From Microbacterium sp. (GTDB taxonomy: Bacteria > Actinomycetota > Actinomycetes > Actinomycetales > Microbacteriaceae), in contig DQHP01000083.1 of assembly GCA_003524435.1 (NCBI GenBank), positions 1 to 53,093 of the forward strand: DNA of 53,093 bases. The letters run 5' to 3'. Made by a program: the position numbers and the translations under genes. Positions 1 to 7,496 of the stretch are shown piece by piece. Position 1 is the stretch's first letter. Each line of letters begins with the position of its first letter. The notes beneath the pieces are model-generated. The model worked only from the letters and a program-made list of their open reading frames with translations, did no database searches and was not told the origin of the DNA.

Positions 1-2516
1 TTTGCTCCGACAGAGCGCGCTGCGTCATTCGTCGCAACGACAACGACAGGGCGTCCGGAGGCGACGCCGCCGAGTGCGACGACCGCAGCGTCCGATCCGA
101 GTCGCTCGCGCACGCTCAAAGCGAGGCCACGCACATCATCGGCCGAAGCGACCTCGCCGATAGACACTGCGACAACACGGTGATTACCGACGCGTTCTGC
201 GCCCGCCGCCAGAGCAGGAACCTGGCCCTCGCGCTCTTTCGCCTCAAACTGCGCGATGCGCTTCTCCGCAGCCTTGAGGTTTGCAGCGATCTCGGCGACG
301 CGCTCCGGCAGCTGATCACGCGGTGTTTTCAAAGCACCGGTCAGTTGCGACACGATGGCGCGCTCCGCCGCGAGTTCGCGGAAGGCATCTTGGCCGACGA
401 GAGCCTCGATGCGCCGGTTCGAGGAGCCAACAGAGGACTCCCCCACAACGCTAACAAGTCCGATTTCTGCGCTGGAGCTCACATGCGTTCCTGCACAGAG
501 TTCGCGCGACCAGGGCCCTCCGATATCGACCATCCGCACGACATTGCCGTACTTCTCGCCGAATAGTGCCGTGGCTCCAGCCTCTTTCGCCTCATCGAGA
601 GAAACAATTCGGGTCGTCACTTCAAGCGCATCCTGTACGGCGCGGTTGGTGATCTCTTCGATCTCGGTGCGGGTATCCGAGGACAGCGCCTGCGACCAGG
701 AGAAGTCAAAGCGCATGTAGCCAGCGCGGTTCAACGAACCTGCCTGCGTAGCCGTCGATCCGAGCGTGTCACGCAGAGCCGCGTGCACGAGGTGCGTGGC
801 AGAGTGTGCTTGGCGGGCAGCGCGACGGTTTGCCGCATCTACCAGGGTCGTCGCGCGGTCGTCAACGGCGACTGTCCCTGACTCGACCTGCACGGTATGG
901 CTGATGAGCCCCTGCACGGGTTTTTGCACATCGAGAACGTCCAAGGTGAATCCAGCGCCGACGATGGTGCCCTTATCCGCGACCTGGCCGCCTGACTCGG
1001 CGTACAGCGTGGTCTCTGCCAGGACGATCTCGGCGACTTGCCCCTCGCTGGCGGATGCTGCGGGCTGACCGTCAACAAGAATTCCCAGCACGCGCGATTC
1101 GATGTCGAGATCGGTGTATCCGGCAAAGCCGGTCTCCCCGAGCCCGCGAAGTTCGCGGTACACCGAGACATCAGCGAGCTGGCGTTTGCGGCTCTTCGCA
1201 TCAGCTTTCGCGCGCGTCCTCTGCTCAAGCATCAACGCATTGAAGGCTTCACGATCGACGCTAAGGCCCGCCTCCTGTGCGATCTCAAGGGTGAGGTCGA
1301 TGGGGAAGCCATAAGTGTCGTGCAGCAGGAAAGCCTCTGACCCCTTAAGCGTCTGTTCGCCGACCTTCTTCGTGTCATTCAGCGCGAGGTCGAGGATCGT
1401 GGAGCCCTGTGCGAGAGTGCGCAGGAAGGTCTCTTCCTCGGCGATGGCTGATGAGGACAGACGGTCCCAGTCGGTCTCGAGGACCGGGTAGGAGAACTTC
1501 ATGGCGTCTCGGGAGGCGGCGAACAGCTCGGGGAAGACCGGAGCATCCACGCCCAGCAGCCGCATCGCGCGCACGGTGCGGCGCATGAGCCGACGAAGCA
1601 CGTATCCGCGGCCCTCGTTGGACGGCTTGACACCGTCAGAGAGCAACATCAGTGAAGAGCGCACGTGATCGGCAATCACACGGAAACGGACGTCGTCCTC
1701 ATGGTCGGCGCCGTAACGCTTACCAGAGAGGGCCACGGCACGATCCAGGACCGGGCGCACCTGATCCGTCTCATACATGTTCTGCACGCCCTGTTTGAGG
1801 AAGGCGACGCGCTCCAGGCCCATGCCGGTGTCGATGTTCTTTTTCGGCAGCGGGCCTGCGATATCAAAATCAACCTGCGAGCGGACCCCGCTGAGGAGAT
1901 CTTGCATGAAGACGAGGTTCCACAGTTCCATGTAGCGGTTGTCGTCCGCCGCCGGGCCGCCTTCGCTGCCGAAAGCTGCACCGCGGTCGAAGAAAATCTC
2001 CGAGTCTGGACCGCCGGGGCCAGGCTGGCCGGTGTGCCAATAGTTGTCGGCACGCCCCAGCCGCTGGATGCGTTCCTCAGGAAGACCGATCACGCGTCGC
2101 CAGATGTCGGCGGCCTCGTCATCGGTTTCGTAGACGGTGACCCAGAAATCCTTCTCTTGGAACCCCAGTCCACCATCTGCTTCGCTGCTCGTCAGAAGCT
2201 CCCACGCATATGTGATCGCGCCCTCTTTGAAGTAGTCGCCGAAGGACCAGTTGCCGAGCATCTGGAAGAAAGTGCCATGCCGTACTGTCTTTCCGACCTC
2301 TTCAATGTCGTTGGTGCGGATGCACTTCTGAAGATCCGTGGCGCGCGAAAAAGGCGCGGGCAACAGACCGGTCAGATACGGCACGAATGGCACCATCCCG
2401 GCGATGTTGAACATCACTGTGGGATCGTCGCTGACAAGCGAGGCGGAAGGCACGACCGTGTGGCCGTTCTTCTCGAAGTAGTTGAGGTAGCGCTGCGCGA
2501 TGTCCGCGGTTTTCAT
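1..2516 (-). CDS. alaS: alanyl-tRNA synthetase, C-terminus cut by window edge
   Basis: Class II aminoacyl-tRNA synthetase that charges tRNA-Ala in the cytoplasm. The frame is open from an ATG at 2516 to the window edge, about 838 codons. The start reads MKTADIAQRYLNYFEKNGH, typical of AlaS, followed by the aminoacylation core with GNWSFGDYF near residue 90. The last visible residues (RPVVVVATNDAARSVGA) lie in the C-terminal DHHA1-type domain, so about 45-50 residues are missing off the edge. The neighbour order alaS, small membrane gene, rpsD, rarA on the same strand is what Actinobacteria show. A weak AGGA-type ribosome site lies upstream. Identification is firm; only the 3' end is unseen. 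Confidence 0.97.
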   Translation of the reverse strand, partial: MKTADIAQRYLNYFEKNGHTVVPSASLVSDDPTVMFNIAGMVPFVPYLTGLLPAPFSRATDLQKCIRTNDIEEVGKTVRHGTFFQMLGNWSFGDYFKEGAITYAWELLTSSEADGGLGFQEKDFWVTVYETDDEAADIWRRVIGLPEERIQRLGRADNYWHTGQPGPGGPDSEIFFDRGAAFGSEGGPAADDNRYMELWNLVFMQDLLSGVRSQVDFDIAGPLPKKNIDTGMGLERVAFLKQGVQNMYETDQVRPVLDRAVALSGKRYGADHEDDVRFRVIADHVRSSLMLLSDGVKPSNEGRGYVLRRLMRRTVRAMRLLGVDAPVFPELFAASRDAMKFSYPVLETDWDRLSSSAIAEEETFLRTLAQGSTILDLALNDTKKVGEQTLKGSEAFLLHDTYGFPIDLTLEIAQEAGLSVDREAFNALMLEQRTRAKADAKSRKRQLADVSVYRELRGLGETGFAGYTDLDIESRVLGILVDGQPAASASEGQVAEIVLAETTLYAESGGQVADKGTIVGAGFTLDVLDVQKPVQGLISHTVQVESGTVAVDDRATTLVDAANRRAARQAHSATHLVHAALRDTLGSTATQAGSLNRAGYMRFDFSWSQALSSDTRTEIEEITNRAVQDALEVTTRIVSLDEAKEAGATALFGEKYGNVVRMVDIGGPWSRELCAGTHVSSSAEIGLVSVVGESSVGSSNRRIEALVGQDAFRELAAERAIVSQLTGALKTPRDQLPERVAEIAANLKAAEKRIAQFEAKEREGQVPALAAGAERVGNHRVVAVSIGEVASADDVRGLALSVRERLGSDAAVVALGGVASGRPVVVVATNDAARSVGA

Positions 2517-2583
2517 GGGGTGGGGGCAGTCCTTGTGTGAGACGGGTGGACACAGAACAAAAGGCGGTGTCCGACGCTGATAA

Positions 2584-2772
2584 TCAGTTTTCGGTTGGCG
2601 TGACCAGGCGAGCTTCTTGCTCGCGATACGCGTCACTAAATGCCGCGCTGAAGCCAGCGATGCGAGCATCGACGTCGGCGAGGAGAACGTGTCCGCGGGG
2701 GTCTTTACTCATGAAGTGGGCAGCGATGAATCCGCTCATCACGCCGATCAGGAACCACAGAAAGGTTTTCAT
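2584..2772 (-). CDS. small single-pass membrane protein between rpsD and alaS
   Basis: A 62-residue protein of unknown function. It starts MKTFLWFLIGVMSGFIAAH, one N-terminal membrane helix (about residues 4-19), followed by a short soluble tail rich in Ala, Asp and Arg. I chose the ATG at 2772 because AAGGATGACGAG just before it is a good ribosome site; the longer frame upstream runs into the terminator behind rpsD. It lies 67 bp upstream of alaS on the same strand and probably shares its transcript. A small protein at this position is common in Microbacteriaceae, but I know of no assigned role. Confidence 0.75.
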   Translation of the reverse strand: MKTFLWFLIGVMSGFIAAHFMSKDPRGHVLLADVDARIAGFSAAFSDAYREQEARLVTPTEN

Positions 2773-2830
2773 CTCGTCATCCTTGCCCTCGGACCGCCAA
2801 CACGCGGTCTGTCCATCGTATGTGCAAACG

Positions 2831-2864
2831 ACGAGAGGCGCCGGGTTCCCCCGACGCCTCTCGT
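2831..2864 (-). terminator. intrinsic terminator-like hairpin after rpsD
   Basis: Perfect 10-bp inverted repeat ACGAGAGGCG / CGCCTCTCGT around a 14-nt loop, 20 bp past the rpsD stop. The T-tract after it on the - strand is weak (CGTTTG), as is common in Actinobacteria. It separates rpsD from the small membrane gene and alaS. Confidence 0.75.
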
Positions 2865-2884
2865 GAAAAAACTCTGATTGAGTC

Positions 2885-3514
2885 TTAGCGTGCCGCGTAG
2901 TACTCGACGACGAGCTGCACTTCACAGGTCACGGGGACCTCAGCGCGCTTCGGACGGCGAACCAGGCGAGCCTGAAGCTTGTCGAGCTCGACCTCGAGGT
3001 AGCCGGGAACGGGAGGAAGCACCTCGGCGTTGCCGCCGGCTGCTGCCACCTGGAAGGGCTCGGTGCCCTCGCTCTTGGGCTTAACGTGGATGAGCTGGCC
3101 CGGCTTCACGCGGAAGGACGGGCGGTCAACGAGCTGGCCGTCAACGAGGATGTGGCGGTGCACAACCATCTGACGGGCCTGCGCTGTGGTGCGGGCGAAG
3201 CCTGAACGCACGACGAGTGCGTCAAGACGCATCTCAAGGAGCTCGACCAGGTTCTCACCGGTCAGGCCATCCTTGCTGCGGGCTTCGTTGAAGACGATGA
3301 CCATCTGCTTCTCGCGGATGCCGTACTGCTCGCGCAGACGCTGCTTCTCGCGGAGGCGGACAGCGTAGTCACTGTCGGTCTTGCGCTTAGTGCGACCGTG
3401 CTCGCCCGGAGCGTAGGGACGCTTCTCGAGGTAGCGGGCAGCCTTCGGGGTGAGCGGGATGCCGAGCGCGCGGGACAGGCGGACCTTGCGGCGGTCCTGG
3501 GACTTCGTAACCAC
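2885..3514 (-). CDS. rpsD: 30S ribosomal protein S4
   Basis: Primary 16S rRNA-binding protein of the small subunit, 209 residues, normal length. It begins MVTKSQDRRKVRLSRALG and has the S4 RNA-binding domain around residues 95-155 (LEMRLDALVVRSGFARTTAQ, then the QMVVHRHILVDG segment). The N-terminal CxxC zinc site found in many S4 proteins is absent, so this is the cysteine-free type. The start codon is GTG, preceded by GGAAGGAA at good spacing. It stands alone, away from the rpsM-rpsK-rpoA cluster, as in other Microbacteriaceae. A 173-bp leader region separates it from rarA; I see no convincing promoter or leader structure in it. Confidence 0.98.
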   Translation of the reverse strand: MVTKSQDRRKVRLSRALGIPLTPKAARYLEKRPYAPGEHGRTKRKTDSDYAVRLREKQRLREQYGIREKQMVIVFNEARSKDGLTGENLVELLEMRLDALVVRSGFARTTAQARQMVVHRHILVDGQLVDRPSFRVKPGQLIHVKPKSEGTEPFQVAAAGGNAEVLPPVPGYLEVELDKLQARLVRRPKRAEVPVTCEVQLVVEYYAAR

Positions 3515-3687
3515 GAAGTGTTCCTTCCGATGACGTGGACGTGTCTTTCACGCCTCACGGACGTATCTCCGTCGTTCTGTCTGGAAAGCGCACGCCGGGG
3601 CGCAAAACAGATGGGATATGAACGAGGGGATGCCTGAAAACTGTGTTTCGAGCCGATTAAGTCTACCAGGTCAGAAGAACACAATTA

Positions 3688-5019
3688 TCAGCGGTCGCCG
3701 AGGATACGGCGGATCCTCTCAAGGCGGGCAGAGATGTCGCGCTCTGCCCCGAGCGGTTTGGGTTCGTAGTAGCGCCGACCGTCCAACTCATCGGGCAGAT
3801 ACTGCTGCGGGACGATGCCGTTTTCGTGATCGTGTGGGAATTTGTATCCCTTGCCGTGCCCCAGCCGCTTTGCTCCGGCATAGTGCGCGTCGCGCAGGTG
3901 CGGAGGCACCCGGCCAAACTTGCCGGCACGAACGTCGGCGATTGCCGCATTAATGCCGTCGTAGGCGGCGTTAGATTTCGCTGTGGTCGCGAGGTAGACG
4001 GTGGCTTCGGCGAGAGGGATTCGGCCCTCTGGCATGCCGATGAACGCGACGGCATCAGCGGCTGCAGTGGCGATCACCAGACCCTGCGGATCGGCGAGTC
4101 CGATGTCTTCGGATGCGGAGATGACGAGTCTGCGCGCAATGAACCGCGGGTCCTCCCCCGCTTCGATCATTCTGGCGAGATAGTGCAGCGCAGCATCCGG
4201 ATCGGAACCGCGAATCGACTTGATAAAGGCGCTGATCACGTCGTAGTGCTCATCGCCCTGCCGGTCATAGCGCAGGAGCGCGCGGTCAACGGCCTGAGCA
4301 ACGTCCGCGTCGGAAATTGATGGTGCCTCTGCAGAGTCAGCCCCCGTTGACAGGGCAACCGCTGCCGCTGCCTCAAGCCCTGTAAGGGCGCGACGCGCGT
4401 CGCCGGAAGCCAAGCGAACCAAGGCTGCGCGTGCCGCATCGTCAATGGCGACTTTCTTGTTGAGGCCACGCGCATCATCAACGGCCCGATCAACGAGGCC
4501 AGCGATGTCTTCATCGCTGAGGGGCTGGAGGGTAAGGAGCAGCGATCTTGACAGCAGAGGTGAGATCACCGAGAACGATGGATTCTCGGTGGTCGCGGCG
4601 ATGAGGATCACCCAGCCGTTCTCTACGCCGGGCAGTAGAGCGTCTTGCTGCGCTTTCGTGAAGCGGTGGATCTCATCGAGGAACAGGATCGTGGTCTGTC
4701 CGTAGAGGTCGCGCTGTGTGATCGCCTCTTGCATGACTTCGCGGACGTCTTTGACACCTGCAGTGACCGCGGAAAGCTCCATGAACCGGCGCCCAGAGGA
4801 ACGCGCAATTGTCTGAGCGAGCGTCGTCTTTCCGGTCCCGGGAGGCCCCCAGAGAATAATCGAAACTGCACCGGGCGCCGCCGATTCTGGATCGGCCAGC
4901 GCAACAATGGGCGATCCGGAGCGCAAGAGATGTTGCTGGCCGGCGATCTCATCAAGAGATACAGGCCGCATCCGCACGGCCAACGGGGTCTGCCCCGAGA
5001 GCAGTGGTGCAGATGTCAT
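3688..5019 (-). CDS. rarA: replication-associated recombination protein A (AAA+ ATPase)
   Basis: RarA/MgsA-type AAA+ ATPase, related to clamp loaders and RuvB, that acts at stalled replication forks. 443 residues, usual length. Walker A GPPGTGKT at 58-65, Walker B LFLDEIHRF at 112-120, sensor 1 ATTENPSF around 142-149, then the C-terminal tetramerisation region with GLADPQGL and the PHDHENG segment typical of the family. It runs toward rpsD but is probably transcribed on its own. The ATG at 5019 has no Shine-Dalgarno; TAGCCT lies exactly 6 nt upstream, so the mRNA is probably leaderless. Confidence 0.96.
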   Translation of the reverse strand: MTSAPLLSGQTPLAVRMRPVSLDEIAGQQHLLRSGSPIVALADPESAAPGAVSIILWGPPGTGKTTLAQTIARSSGRRFMELSAVTAGVKDVREVMQEAITQRDLYGQTTILFLDEIHRFTKAQQDALLPGVENGWVILIAATTENPSFSVISPLLSRSLLLTLQPLSDEDIAGLVDRAVDDARGLNKKVAIDDAARAALVRLASGDARRALTGLEAAAAVALSTGADSAEAPSISDADVAQAVDRALLRYDRQGDEHYDVISAFIKSIRGSDPDAALHYLARMIEAGEDPRFIARRLVISASEDIGLADPQGLVIATAAADAVAFIGMPEGRIPLAEATVYLATTAKSNAAYDGINAAIADVRAGKFGRVPPHLRDAHYAGAKRLGHGKGYKFPHDHENGIVPQQYLPDELDGRRYYEPKPLGAERDISARLERIRRILGDR

Positions 5020-5025
5020 TACTCC

Positions 5026-5031
5026 AGGCTA
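5026..5031 (-). promoter_or_regulatory. leaderless -10 element of rarA
   Basis: TAGCCT on the - strand, 6 nt before the rarA ATG. This places the transcription start at or next to the A of ATG. The same layout recurs at ruvA, ruvC, dut, DUF3000 and several accessory genes in this window. Confidence 0.55.
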
Positions 5032-5128
5032 ATGTGCCCCACGGACACTCCGACAATGCGGATGGTGTCGGTTGCGACGGTAGGCTCACAGACGACGCCC
5101 AGGCGCGGCGTCGAGGGAGGAAGCATCC

Positions 5129-5413
5129 ATGGCACGTCGCGGACCGAACGACTCACAGCGATCACGCGCTGAGTCTGAGCGCGCTCGTCTCTATGCTGCG
5201 CGCACCGCATGGCATAAAGGCCAAATCAGCCGCCGTATTCGCGATAACACCATCGGAGGCGTTGTCGGAGGTCTTTTGATTGTCGGGGCCATCGCGAGCC
5301 AGTCTGTGCACGCGGCTGTCACCGCGCCAGAGCCAGAGCCGACTGAGACTTCCACGCCTACGCCGCTGGAGAATCCCTTTCCCGACTTCCTTGGCGACAC
5401 CCCCGCTGAATAG
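5129..5413 (+). CDS. small basic-N-terminus membrane protein
   Basis: 94 residues, function not recognised. A very basic N-terminal 40 residues (ARRGPNDSQRSRAESERAR and on) leads into one hydrophobic segment, about 41-64, rich in Gly and Val (GGVVGGLLIVGAIA), then an acidic Pro/Thr-rich tail (PEPEPTETSTPTP). The topology suggests N-in, tail-out. The ATG at 5129 follows GGGAGGAAG, a good ribosome site. It is divergent from rarA and codirectional with the DUF349 gene 100 bp downstream. A protein of this kind next to the DUF349 gene is common in the family; the role is unknown. Confidence 0.75.
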   Translation: MARRGPNDSQRSRAESERARLYAARTAWHKGQISRRIRDNTIGGVVGGLLIVGAIASQSVHAAVTAPEPEPTETSTPTPLENPFPDFLGDTPAE

Positions 5414-5512
5414 GCGTGCGAGGTCCGCGCCCCTGAAAGCGGCCGCTACTGGTACTAGGCTGAGGAACGTCCTTTCCACCTCACGCGGTATTGACCGCGC
5501 AAGGAGCACATT

Positions 5513-6862
5513 GTGTCTGCCACCGAGCCGTCGAAGCCGACTCCCCCCGTCCCCGCACCCCCGCGCGTCCCTATGCCGCCCCGAAATCAAGTGCAGGCGA
5601 AACCGACCACGCCCGTGGTCCCTATCGCCGCAGCAGATTCCGCTGATTGGGGCCGTGTTACTGAAGATGGCACCGTAGAGGTTCGCGAGGGCGATAACTG
5701 GCGGGTAGTGGGTCAATACCCCGACGGCACCTCGGACGAAGCCCTTGCTTACTTCGTCCGGAAGTTCGATGACATCGCTTTTAAAGTGCACACCCTTGAG
5801 CAGCGTCATCAAGCCGGTGGCGCCTCCGCCAGTGATCTGACTTCGCAGGCGAAACATCTCGTCAGCGAAGCGACGGATGCGGCGGCTGTGGGTGACCTTG
5901 CCTCGCTGCAGGCCAGACTTGCGACACTTAGTGAGTCGCTTTCTGAAGCGAGCCAGGTCGAGGCCCAAGAGGCGAAAGAGCTCGTCGATAAGGCCATTGC
6001 CGAGCGCACTGTTCTTGTTGAAGCCATCGAAGCGATCGCAGCACGCGATCTGTCGAAGGCACAGTGGAAGCAAACCACTGACGAAGTGACGACGCTGTTC
6101 GATACCTGGCAAGCGCAGCAGCAGAGCGGACCGCGTCTGCCAAAGGGAATCTCGCAGCAGCTGTGGAAGCGTTTCCGGGATGCCCGTTCTGTCGTCGACA
6201 AGCACCGCCGTGCGTTCTATGCCGATCTTGACGAGACCCACAAGGCGTCGCGTGATCGCAAGACTCAGCTGATCGAACGTGCCGAAGCGCTTGCGCCCAA
6301 GGGCGTTGATGGAATCCCCTCGTACCGAAACCTGCTCGACGAGTGGAAGGCGTCCGGTCGCGCCGGCCGCAAGGCAGACGACGCACTCTGGGCACGCTTT
6401 AAAGCAGCCGGCGATGCTCTCTACGCCGCGCGGGCAGAACAGTCTGCCGCAGAGGAAGCTGAGTCGGCTCCCAAGATCGAGGCGCGTCAGGCACTGCTGG
6501 AAGAGGCGAAGGCTGTTGCCGACGAGTCCGACATCAAGCAGGCACGTGCTCTTCTTACTCGCATCCAGCAGCAATGGGATGACGTGGGCCGTATCTTCCC
6601 GCGTGACAAGGAACGCGCGCTGGATGACAAGCTCCGCACAATTGAGCAGGCGTTGAAGTCTCGTGAAGAGGTTGATTGGAAGCGCAACAACCCCGAGACG
6701 AAGGCTCGCGCTAATGACATGAACCAGCAGCTGTTGGATGCTATCGAGAAGCTTGAGGCTGAGAAGGCTGCTGCTGAGGCTTCTGGTAACAAAAAGGCCG
6801 CGAAGGAAGCCGCTGACGCCCTTGAGGCACGTCGCTCCTGGCTGAAAGCCCTCGGCGGCTGA
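5513..6862 (+). CDS. DUF349 domain-containing protein
   Basis: 449 residues, predicted cytoplasmic and almost wholly alpha-helical. After a Pro-rich N-terminus (about 1-45) and a short WGRVxEDGTVxVxxG segment (46-65), it carries several DUF349 repeats, each a roughly 70-residue helical unit with a conserved W (for example TTLFDTWQAQQQ, LLDEWKASGRAG, RIQQQWDDVGRI). The repeat family is widespread in Actinobacteria and has no firm molecular function. The start is GTG at 5513 with AAGGAG 6 nt before it. A TAGGCT hexamer at 5457-5462 is a candidate -10, giving a leader of about 44 nt. A 470-codon antisense frame here is a shadow. Confidence 0.92.
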   Translation: MSATEPSKPTPPVPAPPRVPMPPRNQVQAKPTTPVVPIAAADSADWGRVTEDGTVEVREGDNWRVVGQYPDGTSDEALAYFVRKFDDIAFKVHTLEQRHQAGGASASDLTSQAKHLVSEATDAAAVGDLASLQARLATLSESLSEASQVEAQEAKELVDKAIAERTVLVEAIEAIAARDLSKAQWKQTTDEVTTLFDTWQAQQQSGPRLPKGISQQLWKRFRDARSVVDKHRRAFYADLDETHKASRDRKTQLIERAEALAPKGVDGIPSYRNLLDEWKASGRAGRKADDALWARFKAAGDALYAARAEQSAAEEAESAPKIEARQALLEEAKAVADESDIKQARALLTRIQQQWDDVGRIFPRDKERALDDKLRTIEQALKSREEVDWKRNNPETKARANDMNQQLLDAIEKLEAEKAAAEASGNKKAAKEAADALEARRSWLKALGG

Positions 6863-6914
6863 CAGTTATCCACAGCCCGCTCCGGGCGCGAGACAGACAC
6901 GTCACACTAATGCT

Positions 6915-7496
6915 GTGCACGAATCTCTGTTTTATCTGCCCGGTGCGGTGCTGTCACAGCCCGAACTGAACGCCGCGCGTTTAGACGGGTTACTCTGCGA
7001 AGTCGGTGCCGGATACATGCCCGCCGATATTCCCGAGACATCCGGCGCGCGGATCAGATCTCTCGAGCCATTTCTGCTGCCAGGGTTCGCCGCGAGCGGA
7101 CCGACAGCCGCGTGGGTGCACGGTATCGGCAACCTTCCCCCGCTGCGCCATCATCTTCAACGCACGGCAGATCGACGACCGCGTTTTTCCGCGCAACGTG
7201 ATGTCATCGTGCATGAGAGTCGCCTCCCGCCGGAGGACATCGCCATGATCGAGCAGGTGCCGGTGACGTCGCTCCCACGCACTCTGATCGATCTTGTGCT
7301 GTACGCCGATCGCTACGAGGAATGTCTCGTATGGATGCGCCTGCTTGCCGCAGAAATGCCAGCGCTGTTAGCTCCCGTGCGCGAGCATCTCAGGGGACGG
7401 CCCCGACTCCCGGGAAGGCGTGCCGCGCTGGCGTACGTCGACGAGCTCTCAGGCGCGGCGTCTCACTTTGCGCGTCACGAAGATGTCACACGGTAG
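6915..7496 (+). CDS. AbiEi antitoxin-like / DUF559-family N-terminal type protein
   Basis: 193 residues. The central part (FLLPGFAASGPTAAWVHGI, then QRTADRRPRF, then VTSLPRTLIDLVLY) matches the pattern of actinobacterial proteins annotated as type IV toxin-antitoxin AbiEi-like or as N-terminal halves of DUF559 proteins. The DUF559 nuclease part itself is absent. No AbiEii toxin gene lies beside it, so an antitoxin role is not shown. The GTG start at 6915 lacks a ribosome site; CACACT 6 nt upstream is a weak match to the leaderless pattern. Its 3' end overlaps the convergent relA by 22 bp. Confidence 0.7.
   Translation: MHESLFYLPGAVLSQPELNAARLDGLLCEVGAGYMPADIPETSGARIRSLEPFLLPGFAASGPTAAWVHGIGNLPPLRHHLQRTADRRPRFSAQRDVIVHESRLPPEDIAMIEQVPVTSLPRTLIDLVLYADRYEECLVWMRLLAAEMPALLAPVREHLRGRPRLPGRRAALAYVDELSGAASHFARHEDVTR

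Noticed and set aside
1665..2540. 291-codon + strand open frame opposite alaS
   Set aside because: Antisense to a certain gene, with no ribosome site.
5162..6574. 470-codon - strand open frame opposite the DUF349 gene
   Set aside because: Low-complexity Arg/Leu-rich translation typical of an antisense shadow; the DUF349 gene is clear.
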